The notes under the pieces were generated by a model. The model made no database searches. It was given only the letters and a program-made list of their open reading frames with translations, and had not been told where the DNA came from. A program made the translations under genes and the position numbers. From an uncultured Thiothrix sp. (GTDB taxonomy: Bacteria > Pseudomonadota > Gammaproteobacteria > Thiotrichales > Thiotrichaceae): a stretch of DNA of 64,000 bases. The DNA lies in the NCBI RefSeq assembly GCF_937873765.1, contig NZ_CALMZC010000038.1, forward strand, positions 62,001-126,000, given 5' to 3'. Below are positions 1 through 7,998 of this stretch, piece by piece; within the stretch, counting starts at the first letter, position 1; each line of letters starts with the position of its first letter.

Positions 1-98
1 ATATTCATTATTGAGAATTCCAATTTTAGCCATTCCTTAATTTAAGTTATAACCGAATGTCGACATCTTTATCCAAGTTTTTAAGGAATTAGCTAATC

Positions 99-2273
99 AT
101 GACGGACAGAATCCAGCTCGGTAGTTTGCAGGTTTCCACACTGTTGCATCATTTCGTCAATCAGCAAGCGCTGCCCGGAACGGGAGTGGAACCGACAGTA
201 TTCTGGGCTGGGTTGGAACAGATCGTTAATAATTTAGCGCCACGTAATCGTGAGTTGCTAGCAAAACGTGATGCTCTGCAAGCGAAAATTGATGCTTGGC
301 ATGTGGCGAATAAAGAGCAATTTGACTTTGCTAAATACAAAGCTTTCTTACAAGAAATCGGTTATTTATTGCCAGAAGGTACGGATTTTTCTATTAGCAC
401 TGAAAACGTCGACAGCGAAATTGCTACGATGGCTGGCCCGCAATTGGTGGTGCCGGTGATGAACGCGCGTTTCGCATTGAATGCGGCGAATGCACGTTGG
501 GGCAGTTTATATGATGCGCTGTATGGCACGGATGCGATCCCTTCTACGGAGGGTGCTGAAGCAGGCAAGGCTTATAACCCGGTGCGTGGTGCAAAAGTTA
601 TTGAATTTGCCCGTAACTTTTTAGATGAAGCTGCAGCACTAGTAAGCGGTTCACATACAGATGCAATGAGCTATGTGGTCGCGAATGGCGTGTTACAAGT
701 AAACCTAAAGAATGGCTCAACGACAGGCTTAAAACAACCGGAAAAGTTCGTGGGTTACAATGGCGATGCCACTAGCCCTAATGCGGTGTTATTGAAGAAC
801 AATGGCTTACATTTCGAGTTGCAAATTAATCGTGCGGGTACGATAGGTAGCAGCGATGCAGCCGGTGTGAATGATATTCTGATGGAAGCGGCACTCACCA
901 CCATTATGGACTGTGAAGACTCGGTGGCTGCAGTGGATGCTGTAGATAAAGTGCTGATTTATAGCAATTGGCTCGGTTTGATGAAGGGTGATTTGAAAGA
1001 AGAGGTCAGCAAAGGTGGCAAAACTTTCACCCGTGCGATGCATCCAGACCGTGAATATACTGCTGCTAAGGGTGGAAAACTCAGTCTACATGGGCGTAGC
1101 TTATTATTCGTGCGTAACGTCGGTCATTTGATGACGAACCCAGCCATTCTCGATCAAGAGGGTCAAGAAATCCCTGAAGGTATTCTGGATGGCTATTTGA
1201 CCTCGATGATTGCAATGCACAATCTTAAGGGTAATACCAGCGCGAAAAACACTCGTACTGGCTCAGTGTATATTGTAAAGCCGAAAATGCATGGCCCTGA
1301 AGAGGTGGCGTTCACTAATGAATTATTTGGTCGGATTGAGGATGCCTTGGGCTTGACGCGCAATACGTTAAAGGTGGGCATCATGGACGAGGAGCGTCGC
1401 ACGACGATTAATTTGAAAGAGTGTATTCGTGCGGCAAAAGAGCGAGTGGTGTTCATTAACACTGGCTTCTTAGATAGAACCGGCGATGAAATCCACACCT
1501 CGATGGAAGCAGGCGCGATGATTCGTAAGGGCGATATGAAAGCCGCAGCATGGATCAAGGCTTATGAAGACTCCAACGTCGATATTGGTTTAGCTTGTGG
1601 GTTACAAGGTCGTGCACAAATTGGTAAAGGGATGTGGGCCATTCCTGATCAAATGGCGAATATGCTGAGCACTAAAATCGGTCATCCGATGGCGGGTGCG
1701 AATACCGCGTGGGTTCCTTCGCCCACAGCAGCCACGTTACACGCTTTGCATTATCACCAAGTCGATGTGTTCAAGCGGCAAGATGAACTAAAGAGCCGCC
1801 AGCGTGCGAATGTAGATGATATTTTAACCGTGCCTGTCGCTACTCAGCCAAGCTGGAGTGCCGCTGAAATTCAGCAAGAGTTGGAAAATAATGCTCAAGG
1901 TATTTTGGGTTATGTGGTGCGTTGGGTAAATCAAGGTGTTGGCTGCTCAAAAGTGCCTGATATTAACGATGTCGGCTTGATGGAGGATCGTGCGACTTTG
2001 CGTATCTCCAGCCAACATATGTGCAACTGGCTATATCACGGCATTTGTACTGAAGCACAAATCATGGATGCTTTCAAACAGATGGCTGTTAAAGTTGATG
2101 CACAGAATGCCAATGATCCAACTTATACCCAAATGTCTGGCAACTTTGAGCAAAGTGTCGCGTTTAAAGCAGCTTGTGATTTAGTGTTCAAAGGCCGTGA
2201 GCAACCGAATGGTTATACCGAGCCTTTGCTGCACAAGTATCGTCAGGAAGCAAAAGTCGCTTTGTTCTTTTAA
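99..2273 (+). CDS. glcB: Malate synthase G
   Basis: Condenses glyoxylate with acetyl-CoA to malate in the cytoplasm, the second step of the glyoxylate shunt or glycolate use. The 724-residue length matches the monomeric G isoform (about 720), not the shorter A isoform. The TIM-barrel core shows the DCEDS acidic motif near residue 270, the [11 protein letters not shown] segment and the IMDEERRTT block that carries the magnesium ligands. The C-terminal part has the [12 protein letters not shown]...MEDRATLR region, where the family's catalytic Asp lies. The start at 99 follows an AAGGAATTAG ribosome-binding stretch. No isocitrate lyase gene lies in the window, so whether it serves the shunt or glycolate oxidation cannot be decided here. 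A strong terminator follows. Confidence 0.97.
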   Translation: MTDRIQLGSLQVSTLLHHFVNQQALPGTGVEPTVFWAGLEQIVNNLAPRNRELLAKRDALQAKIDAWHVANKEQFDFAKYKAFLQEIGYLLPEGTDFSISTENVDSEIATMAGPQLVVPVMNARFALNAANARWGSLYDALYGTDAIPSTEGAEAGKAYNPVRGAKVIEFARNFLDEAAALVSGSHTDAMSYVVANGVLQVNLKNGSTTGLKQPEKFVGYNGDATSPNAVLLKNNGLHFELQINRAGTIGSSDAAGVNDILMEAALTTIMDCEDSVAAVDAVDKVLIYSNWLGLMKGDLKEEVSKGGKTFTRAMHPDREYTAAKGGKLSLHGRSLLFVRNVGHLMTNPAILDQEGQEIPEGILDGYLTSMIAMHNLKGNTSAKNTRTGSVYIVKPKMHGPEEVAFTNELFGRIEDALGLTRNTLKVGIMDEERRTTINLKECIRAAKERVVFINTGFLDRTGDEIHTSMEAGAMIRKGDMKAAAWIKAYEDSNVDIGLACGLQGRAQIGKGMWAIPDQMANMLSTKIGHPMAGANTAWVPSPTAATLHALHYHQVDVFKRQDELKSRQRANVDDILTVPVATQPSWSAAEIQQELENNAQGILGYVVRWVNQGVGCSKVPDINDVGLMEDRATLRISSQHMCNWLYHGICTEAQIMDAFKQMAVKVDAQNANDPTYTQMSGNFEQSVAFKAACDLVFKGREQPNGYTEPLLHKYRQEAKVALFF

Positions 2274-2296
2274 TTAACTGACTCAGGATTTATATG

Positions 2297-2322
2297 AAAG
2301 CCGCCTTCAGAGTGGCTTTTTT
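2297..2322 (+). terminator. Rho-independent terminator after glcB
   Basis: Inverted repeat AAAGCC / GGCTTT (2297-2302 and 2314-2319) with an 11-nt loop runs directly into six T residues. It lies 24 bases after the glcB stop and just before the convergent gene's stop, so it separates the two converging transcripts. Confidence 0.8.
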
Positions 2323-2324
2323 AT

Positions 2325-3560
2325 TCAGTTTGAACTAACACAGTGCTGATAGCGTGTATTCACAGTAGTTGCAAACTTAGCGGTAGTCAGAATCCGTGAC
2401 GATTTTTCGCTATGTAATTCAATCCCCGGAAGCTGGGCATAGAGTGGTTTTTTGCCGGTTACTTGCTGGTAAGTTTTTAAGATTGCTTGATAAATTGGTG
2501 TGTTGTTAAACGCAAGCTGTTTTTCTTTCAATAGGTCACGCCGCACTTGATAATCTTTAAAGCCTAAGTTGTATTTCTGTACCACATTGCGCGTAACTTG
2601 CTCAGTGCCACTGACGGTCATTTCTACATCGCCATCCGCTTGATAAATTAATAAATCACCATCAGTGGCAATTTGCTTACCTGCGAGTTTGCTAATCATT
2701 GTTTGGAAGGCTGCGTTACGACTACTATAACGCCCAGCATTAAAATCTGCAAAGCGATAGATTTTTTTGTCATAACCACTATCGTAGCCTAATAATAGTA
2801 AAGTTCCGTAATAGAGTCCGCCTTTGCGGGTATAAAGTTTATCGCGGATTTGGTAGATTTCTTCCAAACTTAAAGCTTTACCATTGCGCTTTTCACGCTC
2901 AAATTGCACCGCAAAACTTACTGCCACTTGCATAGACCCAATCGTATTTATTTCATTATTGCTTTCAATAAAACTATTGGCGAAGCGATTATCCACGAGC
3001 CAATTGAGTTTATATTGCTGTGCATATTGCTTAAGACCGCCAATCAGGTCTCTATATGCTAAATCTAAATCGCGTTCTGTTTTCGCCTTCCGAATTCTCT
3101 GCATAAAACTATCATTCGTAGTCGGGAATTTATTTAGGAATAGCACAGCCCCATCACCGAGTAGAGAAAACTTTTTTAGCTTCATAATCACAGCCTGCTC
3201 AGAAATCTTGCCTAAATTTGGTATAGTTGGGTTAGCTACGAACCCCGATTCCTGATCAGCAATGGCTATCACTGCACAGATATTTTCACGGCTTTGCTCC
3301 AATCCATGCTCTTTGAGCACCGCTAACAAATCAATAGCCCAAGCTCGAGGTTCTCGGGCATTGGGTTCTGCCGTTTTGATCAGTTGGGTGGTTTGCTCTA
3401 GGCTCATGGCAGGGACAGCAAGCTTGGTTTCCGCAGCTGTTTTAGTTTCACTCAGTTGTGCTTTGATCACTGGATAAAACCAAAGTCCTAAACCAATAAT
3501 CCCTAAGCCACCTAGCCAGAGCAGGAGGGTTTGGAGTTTTTCTAAGAACCAGTCGATCAT
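2325..3560 (-). CDS. DUF1615-family membrane-anchored protein
   Basis: 411-residue protein resembling the DUF1615 family (PF07759), whose function is not established. The N-terminus has one hydrophobic segment (about residues 11-32), so it is probably anchored in the inner membrane with a periplasmic body. Residues 90-200 include an ICAVIAIADQESGF stretch, where the Glu-Ser pair and its context resemble the catalytic start of lysozyme-like lytic transglycosylases; the later SMQVAVSFA and YGTLLLLGY segments fit a goose-lysozyme-like fold. I infer a cell-wall-related role from this resemblance only. It stands alone, convergent with glcB and divergent from the TIR gene. Confidence 0.65.
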   Translation of the reverse strand: MIDWFLEKLQTLLLWLGGLGIIGLGLWFYPVIKAQLSETKTAAETKLAVPAMSLEQTTQLIKTAEPNAREPRAWAIDLLAVLKEHGLEQSRENICAVIAIADQESGFVANPTIPNLGKISEQAVIMKLKKFSLLGDGAVLFLNKFPTTNDSFMQRIRKAKTERDLDLAYRDLIGGLKQYAQQYKLNWLVDNRFANSFIESNNEINTIGSMQVAVSFAVQFEREKRNGKALSLEEIYQIRDKLYTRKGGLYYGTLLLLGYDSGYDKKIYRFADFNAGRYSSRNAAFQTMISKLAGKQIATDGDLLIYQADGDVEMTVSGTEQVTRNVVQKYNLGFKDYQVRRDLLKEKQLAFNNTPIYQAILKTYQQVTGKKPLYAQLPGIELHSEKSSRILTTAKFATTVNTRYQHCVSSN

Positions 3561-3677
3561 GGGTCAGCTTTTTATGTTTAAGTTATCGATGCACTCTAGC
3601 AAGCTGTGAATAACAGGACAAATTCTTGAGATTTGTTTTAATATCCACTGGTCGGTGATTAATGAGCGTTCAGCGGC

Positions 3678-4685
3678 ATGTATGACATTTTTCTCAGTTA
3701 TTCTAGTAAAGATCTTGAGCGGGTACGTCCTTTATTTGATGCTTTGACTAAACAGGGCTGGTCAGTGTTTTGGGATCATTTGTCCATTGGTACAGGTGAA
3801 AATTGGAGCTTGAAGCTTGAGCATGCGATTAATGACAGCCGTTGCGTGGTGGTTACATGGTCACAAAATTCTATACAGTCCGAATATGTGCGTGAAGAAG
3901 CTAGTTTTGCTAAACGTCGGGGTGTGTTACTACCAATTTGCCTAGATAAAGTTGAACCACCTTTTGGATTTACTTTGCGCCAAGCCATGGACTTTAGTCG
4001 GTGGAACCAAAAATCCGATCATCCTACTTTTATTAGGTTTGCTTCGGAAATCCATGTGCTTGTACAGACTAAGCAATTATTGCCAGTTGATGCGCCTATA
4101 TCTTCGTCTAAAGTTAAATTAAAATGGTTACTTTACGGAGGTATAGGAGTATTAAGCATAGTGGTGGTAGTGATATATATGATTTTTATTCATCAGGAGA
4201 AAAAAATAAACATTTCTCCTGATAAATCTATTGTTATTGGACAAGATTATTTAGGGCAACAAGACGATGAGTTATCTATATCTTTAATAGGTTCAGAAAC
4301 AACCGTTAAGCAAATTGAACAAGGACGTAATCACGTAATAAAGTTAATTAACCAGTATAACAAAAAGCTATTATCATTAAATGATAACAATACATGGATT
4401 TTTTCAAAGGATAGAATTTATGCTAGGGATGCATATAAGATCTGTGAACGTATGAGACCCAACTATTGTTTACATGCAGAGTTTAAAAAATTAGCTTCAA
4501 CTCAAATACAATCAGGTTGGCTTAGCGCGCTATGGGTTATTGAGCCTACTGAAGATGGTCATTTTTTTATTAAAAATGTTTGGAAAGTTGATCAGTATAT
4601 TTATGTAGATGGAAGTGGTTTTTCTATCGGAAAAAATGATAAAAAATCTATCTCATTTCAATGGAGTTTAACATTAAGTGACTAG
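3678..4685 (+). CDS. TIR-domain protein with a transmembrane segment
   Basis: 335 residues. The first ~140 form a TIR domain (TIR_2 type): it opens with the DIFLSYSSKD box, then WSVFWD, and contains SEYVREEASFAKRR, where bacterial NADase TIR proteins carry the catalytic Glu. A single membrane span (about 148-171) follows, then a C-terminal region of ~160 residues I do not recognise. TIR domains serve in NAD+ degradation or signalling in anti-phage defence, or as scaffolds. The 3' half is visibly richer in A+T than neighbouring genes, suggesting recent acquisition or weak constraint. The ribosome-binding site is poor. It sits beside a VapBC pair in an accessory stretch. Thoeris or other partner genes are not adjacent. 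Confidence 0.8.
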   Translation: MYDIFLSYSSKDLERVRPLFDALTKQGWSVFWDHLSIGTGENWSLKLEHAINDSRCVVVTWSQNSIQSEYVREEASFAKRRGVLLPICLDKVEPPFGFTLRQAMDFSRWNQKSDHPTFIRFASEIHVLVQTKQLLPVDAPISSSKVKLKWLLYGGIGVLSIVVVVIYMIFIHQEKKINISPDKSIVIGQDYLGQQDDELSISLIGSETTVKQIEQGRNHVIKLINQYNKKLLSLNDNNTWIFSKDRIYARDAYKICERMRPNYCLHAEFKKLASTQIQSGWLSALWVIEPTEDGHFFIKNVWKVDQYIYVDGSGFSIGKNDKKSISFQWSLTLSD

Positions 4686-4818
4686 TAGTCTGCAAACTAG
4701 ATTGGCTGTTTTTTCTAACAAAGCATAATGGAGTTAGTCATAACAATATTCATCCTAATATTCATGGTTTTCTGATGGCTTTAAGCTAGTAATTCTTTGC
4801 CATACAGGTTTTGAGTAT

Positions 4819-5199
4819 CTAAAGTCTTTTAACACTCAAATGCTGAAAATGCCCATCAATGGTTAGCACAGGCAACTGATGCCGATTCGCTACTGCTGCA
4901 ATCAAAGCATCTGTTAAAGGTAAAGTAATACCCTGACTACGTAAGTTTTGCAACGTATTACCTGCGGCGAACCAATCTTCAGATAGCACAGCCAAGCATT
5001 CCACTTGCTCAAACAAAAAGCTTAACTGCTGCTTTTCTTTTTGGCCTTTTGCACCTTGTAGCAATTCAGCAATACTGACGCTACATAAAACAGCACGATC
5101 AGACATTAAAGCTTGCTCGACTTGATTACCTAATTGGCCTTCACGCGAGCGCAAAAAATCAATCCAACCACAAGTATCAATCAAGATTTTGCTACTCAT
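4819..5199 (-). CDS. vapC: PIN-domain RNase toxin, VapC family
   Basis: 126-residue PIN-domain protein, the usual VapC length. VapC toxins are magnesium-dependent endoribonucleases that cut tRNA or rRNA. The acidic quartet is visible: Asp8 in ILIDTCGW, Glu45 in SIAELLQG, Asp97 in LPLTDALIA and Asp115 in LTIDGHF. The start codon overlaps the end of the upstream antitoxin by four bases, as expected for a translationally coupled toxin-antitoxin operon. The target RNA cannot be inferred. Confidence 0.9.
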   Translation of the reverse strand: MSSKILIDTCGWIDFLRSREGQLGNQVEQALMSDRAVLCSVSIAELLQGAKGQKEKQQLSFLFEQVECLAVLSEDWFAAGNTLQNLRSQGITLPLTDALIAAVANRHQLPVLTIDGHFQHLSVKRL

Positions 5200-5402
5200 A
5201 CTTGAGTATCCAATTGCCGCAGTTCACGCCAAGTATCTTCTAGCTCCACCGTTCCACGTAGTGCTAGCAGTCGTTGTTTACGAATATATTGTAGATAATC
5301 GTGTAAAGCTCGTTTAATTGCAGCGGTATGACTATTTTCACCCGTAATTTTCATCAAAGATTCAATCAATTGATCATCAAGTGTAAGTGTTGTTCGCATC
5401 AT
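5196..5402 (-). CDS. vapB: VapB-type antitoxin
   Basis: 68-residue protein starting with the ribbon-helix-helix pattern TTLTLDDQLIESLMK. This is typical of VapB antitoxins that bind DNA with the N-terminus and the PIN toxin with the C-terminus. It precedes vapC and overlaps it by four bases. Two adjacent ATG codons could start it. The family normally represses its own promoter, which should lie in the AT-rich 95 bases between this gene and the divergent hydrolase gene; no clear operator repeat is visible there. Confidence 0.85.
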   Translation of the reverse strand: MMRTTLTLDDQLIESLMKITGENSHTAAIKRALHDYLQYIRKQRLLALRGTVELEDTWRELRQLDTQV

Positions 5403-5499
5403 TTTATCCTGATTTTTACATCAAATTTAGTTTAGCATAGATGTACTGGTTCTACAGTGATAAAATGCTAGCTTATTCAAATTAGCGCTTAGGCTCTCC

Positions 5500-6129
5500 A
5501 TGAAATACCTAAAAATTCCCGTCACCCCCTTCCAACAGAACTGTAGCCTCATCTGGTGTGAGGAAACTAACGAGTGTGTGTTAGTTGATCCTGGTGGTGA
5601 TGTGCCTAAGCTGATGGCAGCCATTGAAAAAGAAGGCTTAAAACCTATCGCTGTCTGGCTCACGCATGGGCATTTAGATCATGTGGGGGGAACGATGCCG
5701 ATTGCTGAGCATTATCAAGTACCGGTGATTGGCCCACATGAAGCCGATGCTTATTGGCTAGATGGCTTGCCGATTCAATCCCGTCAATTTGGCTTTCCAC
5801 CACACGAAGCCTTTCGCCCCACTCAATGGTTAAAACATGGCGATACTTTGACAGTGGGGAAGGAAAATTTCGAGGTTTACCACACCCCCGGTCATACCCC
5901 TGGGCATGTGGTGTTATTCAATCGTCAAGCCGATATTGTCTTTGTCGGTGATGTGCTATTCGATGGGGGTATTGGTCGTACCGATTTTCCCGGTGGCAAT
6001 CATCAGCAGTTGATGAATTCGATCAAGCAGCAGTTGTGGCCTTTGGGCGATCAAGTGACGGTCGTGCCAGGACATGGGCCGAATACTACTATCGGGGATG
6101 AGCGGCGTACTAATCCCTTTGTGCATTGA
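5500..6129 (+). CDS. Metallo-beta-lactamase-fold hydrolase (YcbL/glyoxalase II-like)
   Basis: 209-residue single-domain metallo-hydrolase. The zinc motif is LTHGHLDH (His56, His58, Asp60, His61), followed by the HTPGHTPGH, VGDVLFDGGIGRTD and VVPGHGPNT motifs that supply the remaining ligands. Length and the GIGRTD motif fit the YcbL branch, which lacks the C-terminal substrate domain of true GloB; a full-length GloB occurs at 44991. The likely substrate is a thioester such as S-lactoylglutathione, but this is family-level inference. The CAP-domain gene begins three bases after its stop, so the two are probably co-transcribed. Confidence 0.85.
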   Translation: MKYLKIPVTPFQQNCSLIWCEETNECVLVDPGGDVPKLMAAIEKEGLKPIAVWLTHGHLDHVGGTMPIAEHYQVPVIGPHEADAYWLDGLPIQSRQFGFPPHEAFRPTQWLKHGDTLTVGKENFEVYHTPGHTPGHVVLFNRQADIVFVGDVLFDGGIGRTDFPGGNHQQLMNSIKQQLWPLGDQVTVVPGHGPNTTIGDERRTNPFVH

Positions 6130-6132
6130 GTC

Positions 6133-6687
6133 ATGCAGCGTTCTCTGGTGTTTTTCACTTTAAGCTTAAGTTGTTCAGCCTGTGCAGTAGCACCAAGTGC
6201 ACCAATTCGCTCCTTAACGATTAATCAGCGCATGATCTTGGCTGCTCATAATGAAGTACGTGCACCGTTAGGTTTGCCGAGTTTCACATGGTCAGCTCGT
6301 TTGGCGGATTATGCGCAAGTATGGGCAAGTACTTTAGCAACACATTATGACTGCAGTATGCAACATCGTAGCGAGGTTGGCAGGGAGGAGTGGCAAGTCG
6401 GTGAAAATTTGTTTTGGGCAGGTGCACGACGTTGGACAGATGGGCGCAGAGAACTAGAGCCGATTAGTCCAAGACGGGTGGTCGCTTTATGGGCGGGGGA
6501 AGTCAGTGATTATGACTATGCCGCTAATCAATGTCGCCTTGGTGCACAATGTGGGCATTACACACAAATCGTCTGGCGTGATACTCAAGAATTGGGTTGT
6601 GCAGCAGCCCTATGTGGAGATTTAGGGCAGATTTGGGTGTGTAATTATAGCCCTGCAGGCAATTGGCTAGGGCAAAGGCCTTATTGA
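6133..6687 (+). CDS. Secreted CAP-domain (SCP/PR-1) protein
   Basis: 184 residues with an N-terminal hydrophobic export signal containing Cys14 and Cys17; a lipoprotein is possible but the lipobox is imperfect. The mature part is one CAP domain: HNEVRAPLGLPSFTWS at its start, the GENLFWA motif, GHYTQIVWRDT and the closing VCNYSPAGNW. The His and Glu residues of the CAP cavity are present. Six other cysteines suggest disulfides in the periplasm or outside. Bacterial CAP proteins have no single established activity. It begins three bases after the hydrolase gene, and its 3' end overlaps the convergent ChaN-like gene by seven bases. Confidence 0.85.
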   Translation: MQRSLVFFTLSLSCSACAVAPSAPIRSLTINQRMILAAHNEVRAPLGLPSFTWSARLADYAQVWASTLATHYDCSMQHRSEVGREEWQVGENLFWAGARRWTDGRRELEPISPRRVVALWAGEVSDYDYAANQCRLGAQCGHYTQIVWRDTQELGCAAALCGDLGQIWVCNYSPAGNWLGQRPY

Positions 6688-7856
6688 AGCTTAATGGTAT
6701 AAAATACCTTGCGGGGCGGTTGCCCCTTAAGGTTAGGTTGTTTAACACCTAATTTAATTTTCTCGCCCGGCTTATATTTAGCGAGGCAAGTATATAAATC
6801 GCCTACACTCTCAATGTCTTTGCCATTAACACTAATAATTTTGTCGCCTTCATGTAAGCCAGCTTTATCAGCGGCACTATTTGGGACGAGCTTACCAATC
6901 GTTACACCATTGTTAGCGGGTACTAACCAAGCACCTAGTTTTCCAGTCGGTGGCAAACTCAGAAATTGCGTCAGTAGCTGATAATCCACTTCATCATTTA
7001 AGCGCTCGCGTACATCCACACTATGCAGAGTGGCTTTGGAAATTTTCGGTAAACGCCGCCCCACATCATTGGGAATGGCTGCTTTAGCACTGACATGCCC
7101 AGAGCCTGCAAACACCACCATGCGCGATTTTTCATTAGCTTGTAGGAAGTTCACAATATTAGCAGCCATGGTTTCATCCCAAATTCGCTGCACCATGGCA
7201 AAGTTTTCAAACTGCCCATGTCCATGTGCATGATCGGCAAAAACTTGGCGCAGTTTATTCAGATAAGAACCCACCGCTGGGGTAATTTCTGCAGGTAACT
7301 GTGCGCGTTCCGCCTTGGTTAAACTATCTAAGCCTTGCATTCCGACTTTACTGGTCAGTTCAGCGGGTGCGTTTAAAGCAATCACTGGCAGCTTATTGGC
7401 TTTCGCATATTCCAAAATCGGGCGTAGCATCCGAAAATCATAGCGCCAACGATTGTAGTAATTAGTTTGCTCTAGGAGCTGATCTTCGCTAATTTTATCT
7501 GCTAAGTAATTATTAATGACTGGTTGAAAGCTCTGCTGAAACCATTCTACCCCAATACCGATATTGGGATTTTGGCGGTGCATCGCGCGGAGGATCAACA
7601 GTTGATTCATGTGGTGATCGTAGCGGTCATGGGTTTCGCCCACGAAGACCACACGTTTGCTTTGTAGCCTTTGCATCAGCTCTAAAAAGCTGATTTGCTT
7701 ATTGCCATCAATAGCGACGGGTTTCCAACCATCTAAAAAGGTATTCACCTCAGCTAAGTTGCGATGCTCAAGCGTTGTGGCTTGCACGGGCGGGGAAGTA
7801 ACACTAATGAGGAAACAGAGTGCTAAAAGTGAAGTTATTCGATATCGCAGTGTCAT
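6681..7856 (-). CDS. ChaN-type haem-binding-like protein with C-terminal PDZ domain
   Basis: 391 residues. A Sec signal (about 1-26) precedes a ChaN/Cofac_haem_bdg domain (PF04187), recognised by VVFVGETHDRYDHH, IGIGVEWFQQ, NYYNRWRYDF and VVFAGSGHVSAKA. A PDZ domain follows from about residue 300 (VPNSAADKAGLHEGDKII, then SVNGKDIESVGDL). E. coli ChaN is an iron-regulated haem-binding lipoprotein; the PDZ addition suggests peptide or protein binding in the periplasm. No haem uptake genes are adjacent. The function is inferred only at domain level. Confidence 0.8.
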   Translation of the reverse strand: MTLRYRITSLLALCFLISVTSPPVQATTLEHRNLAEVNTFLDGWKPVAIDGNKQISFLELMQRLQSKRVVFVGETHDRYDHHMNQLLILRAMHRQNPNIGIGVEWFQQSFQPVINNYLADKISEDQLLEQTNYYNRWRYDFRMLRPILEYAKANKLPVIALNAPAELTSKVGMQGLDSLTKAERAQLPAEITPAVGSYLNKLRQVFADHAHGHGQFENFAMVQRIWDETMAANIVNFLQANEKSRMVVFAGSGHVSAKAAIPNDVGRRLPKISKATLHSVDVRERLNDEVDYQLLTQFLSLPPTGKLGAWLVPANNGVTIGKLVPNSAADKAGLHEGDKIISVNGKDIESVGDLYTCLAKYKPGEKIKLGVKQPNLKGQPPRKVFYTIKLQ

Positions 7857-7998
7857 AGCTGTATTTTGTATCCTTGAGCGATTCTTAGTGTCAGGTAGAG
7901 TTTAACTCGGCGTGCTAACAGATGCCTCCGTGCCATCGCTATTATGTTAGCACCCTGCCGGAAAAGTGCGCATTTCCCTTGGATAATCGGATAATCCC

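Noticed and set aside
4682-4715. Terminator after the TIR gene (CTAGT / ACTAG then T6)
   Set aside because: The stem is only 5 bp and the T run starts about 8 bases after it, too far for a credible intrinsic terminator.
3678-5402. A Thoeris or CBASS defence system
   Set aside because: Only the TIR gene and VapBC are present; no ThsA-like, cyclase or other effector gene is adjacent.
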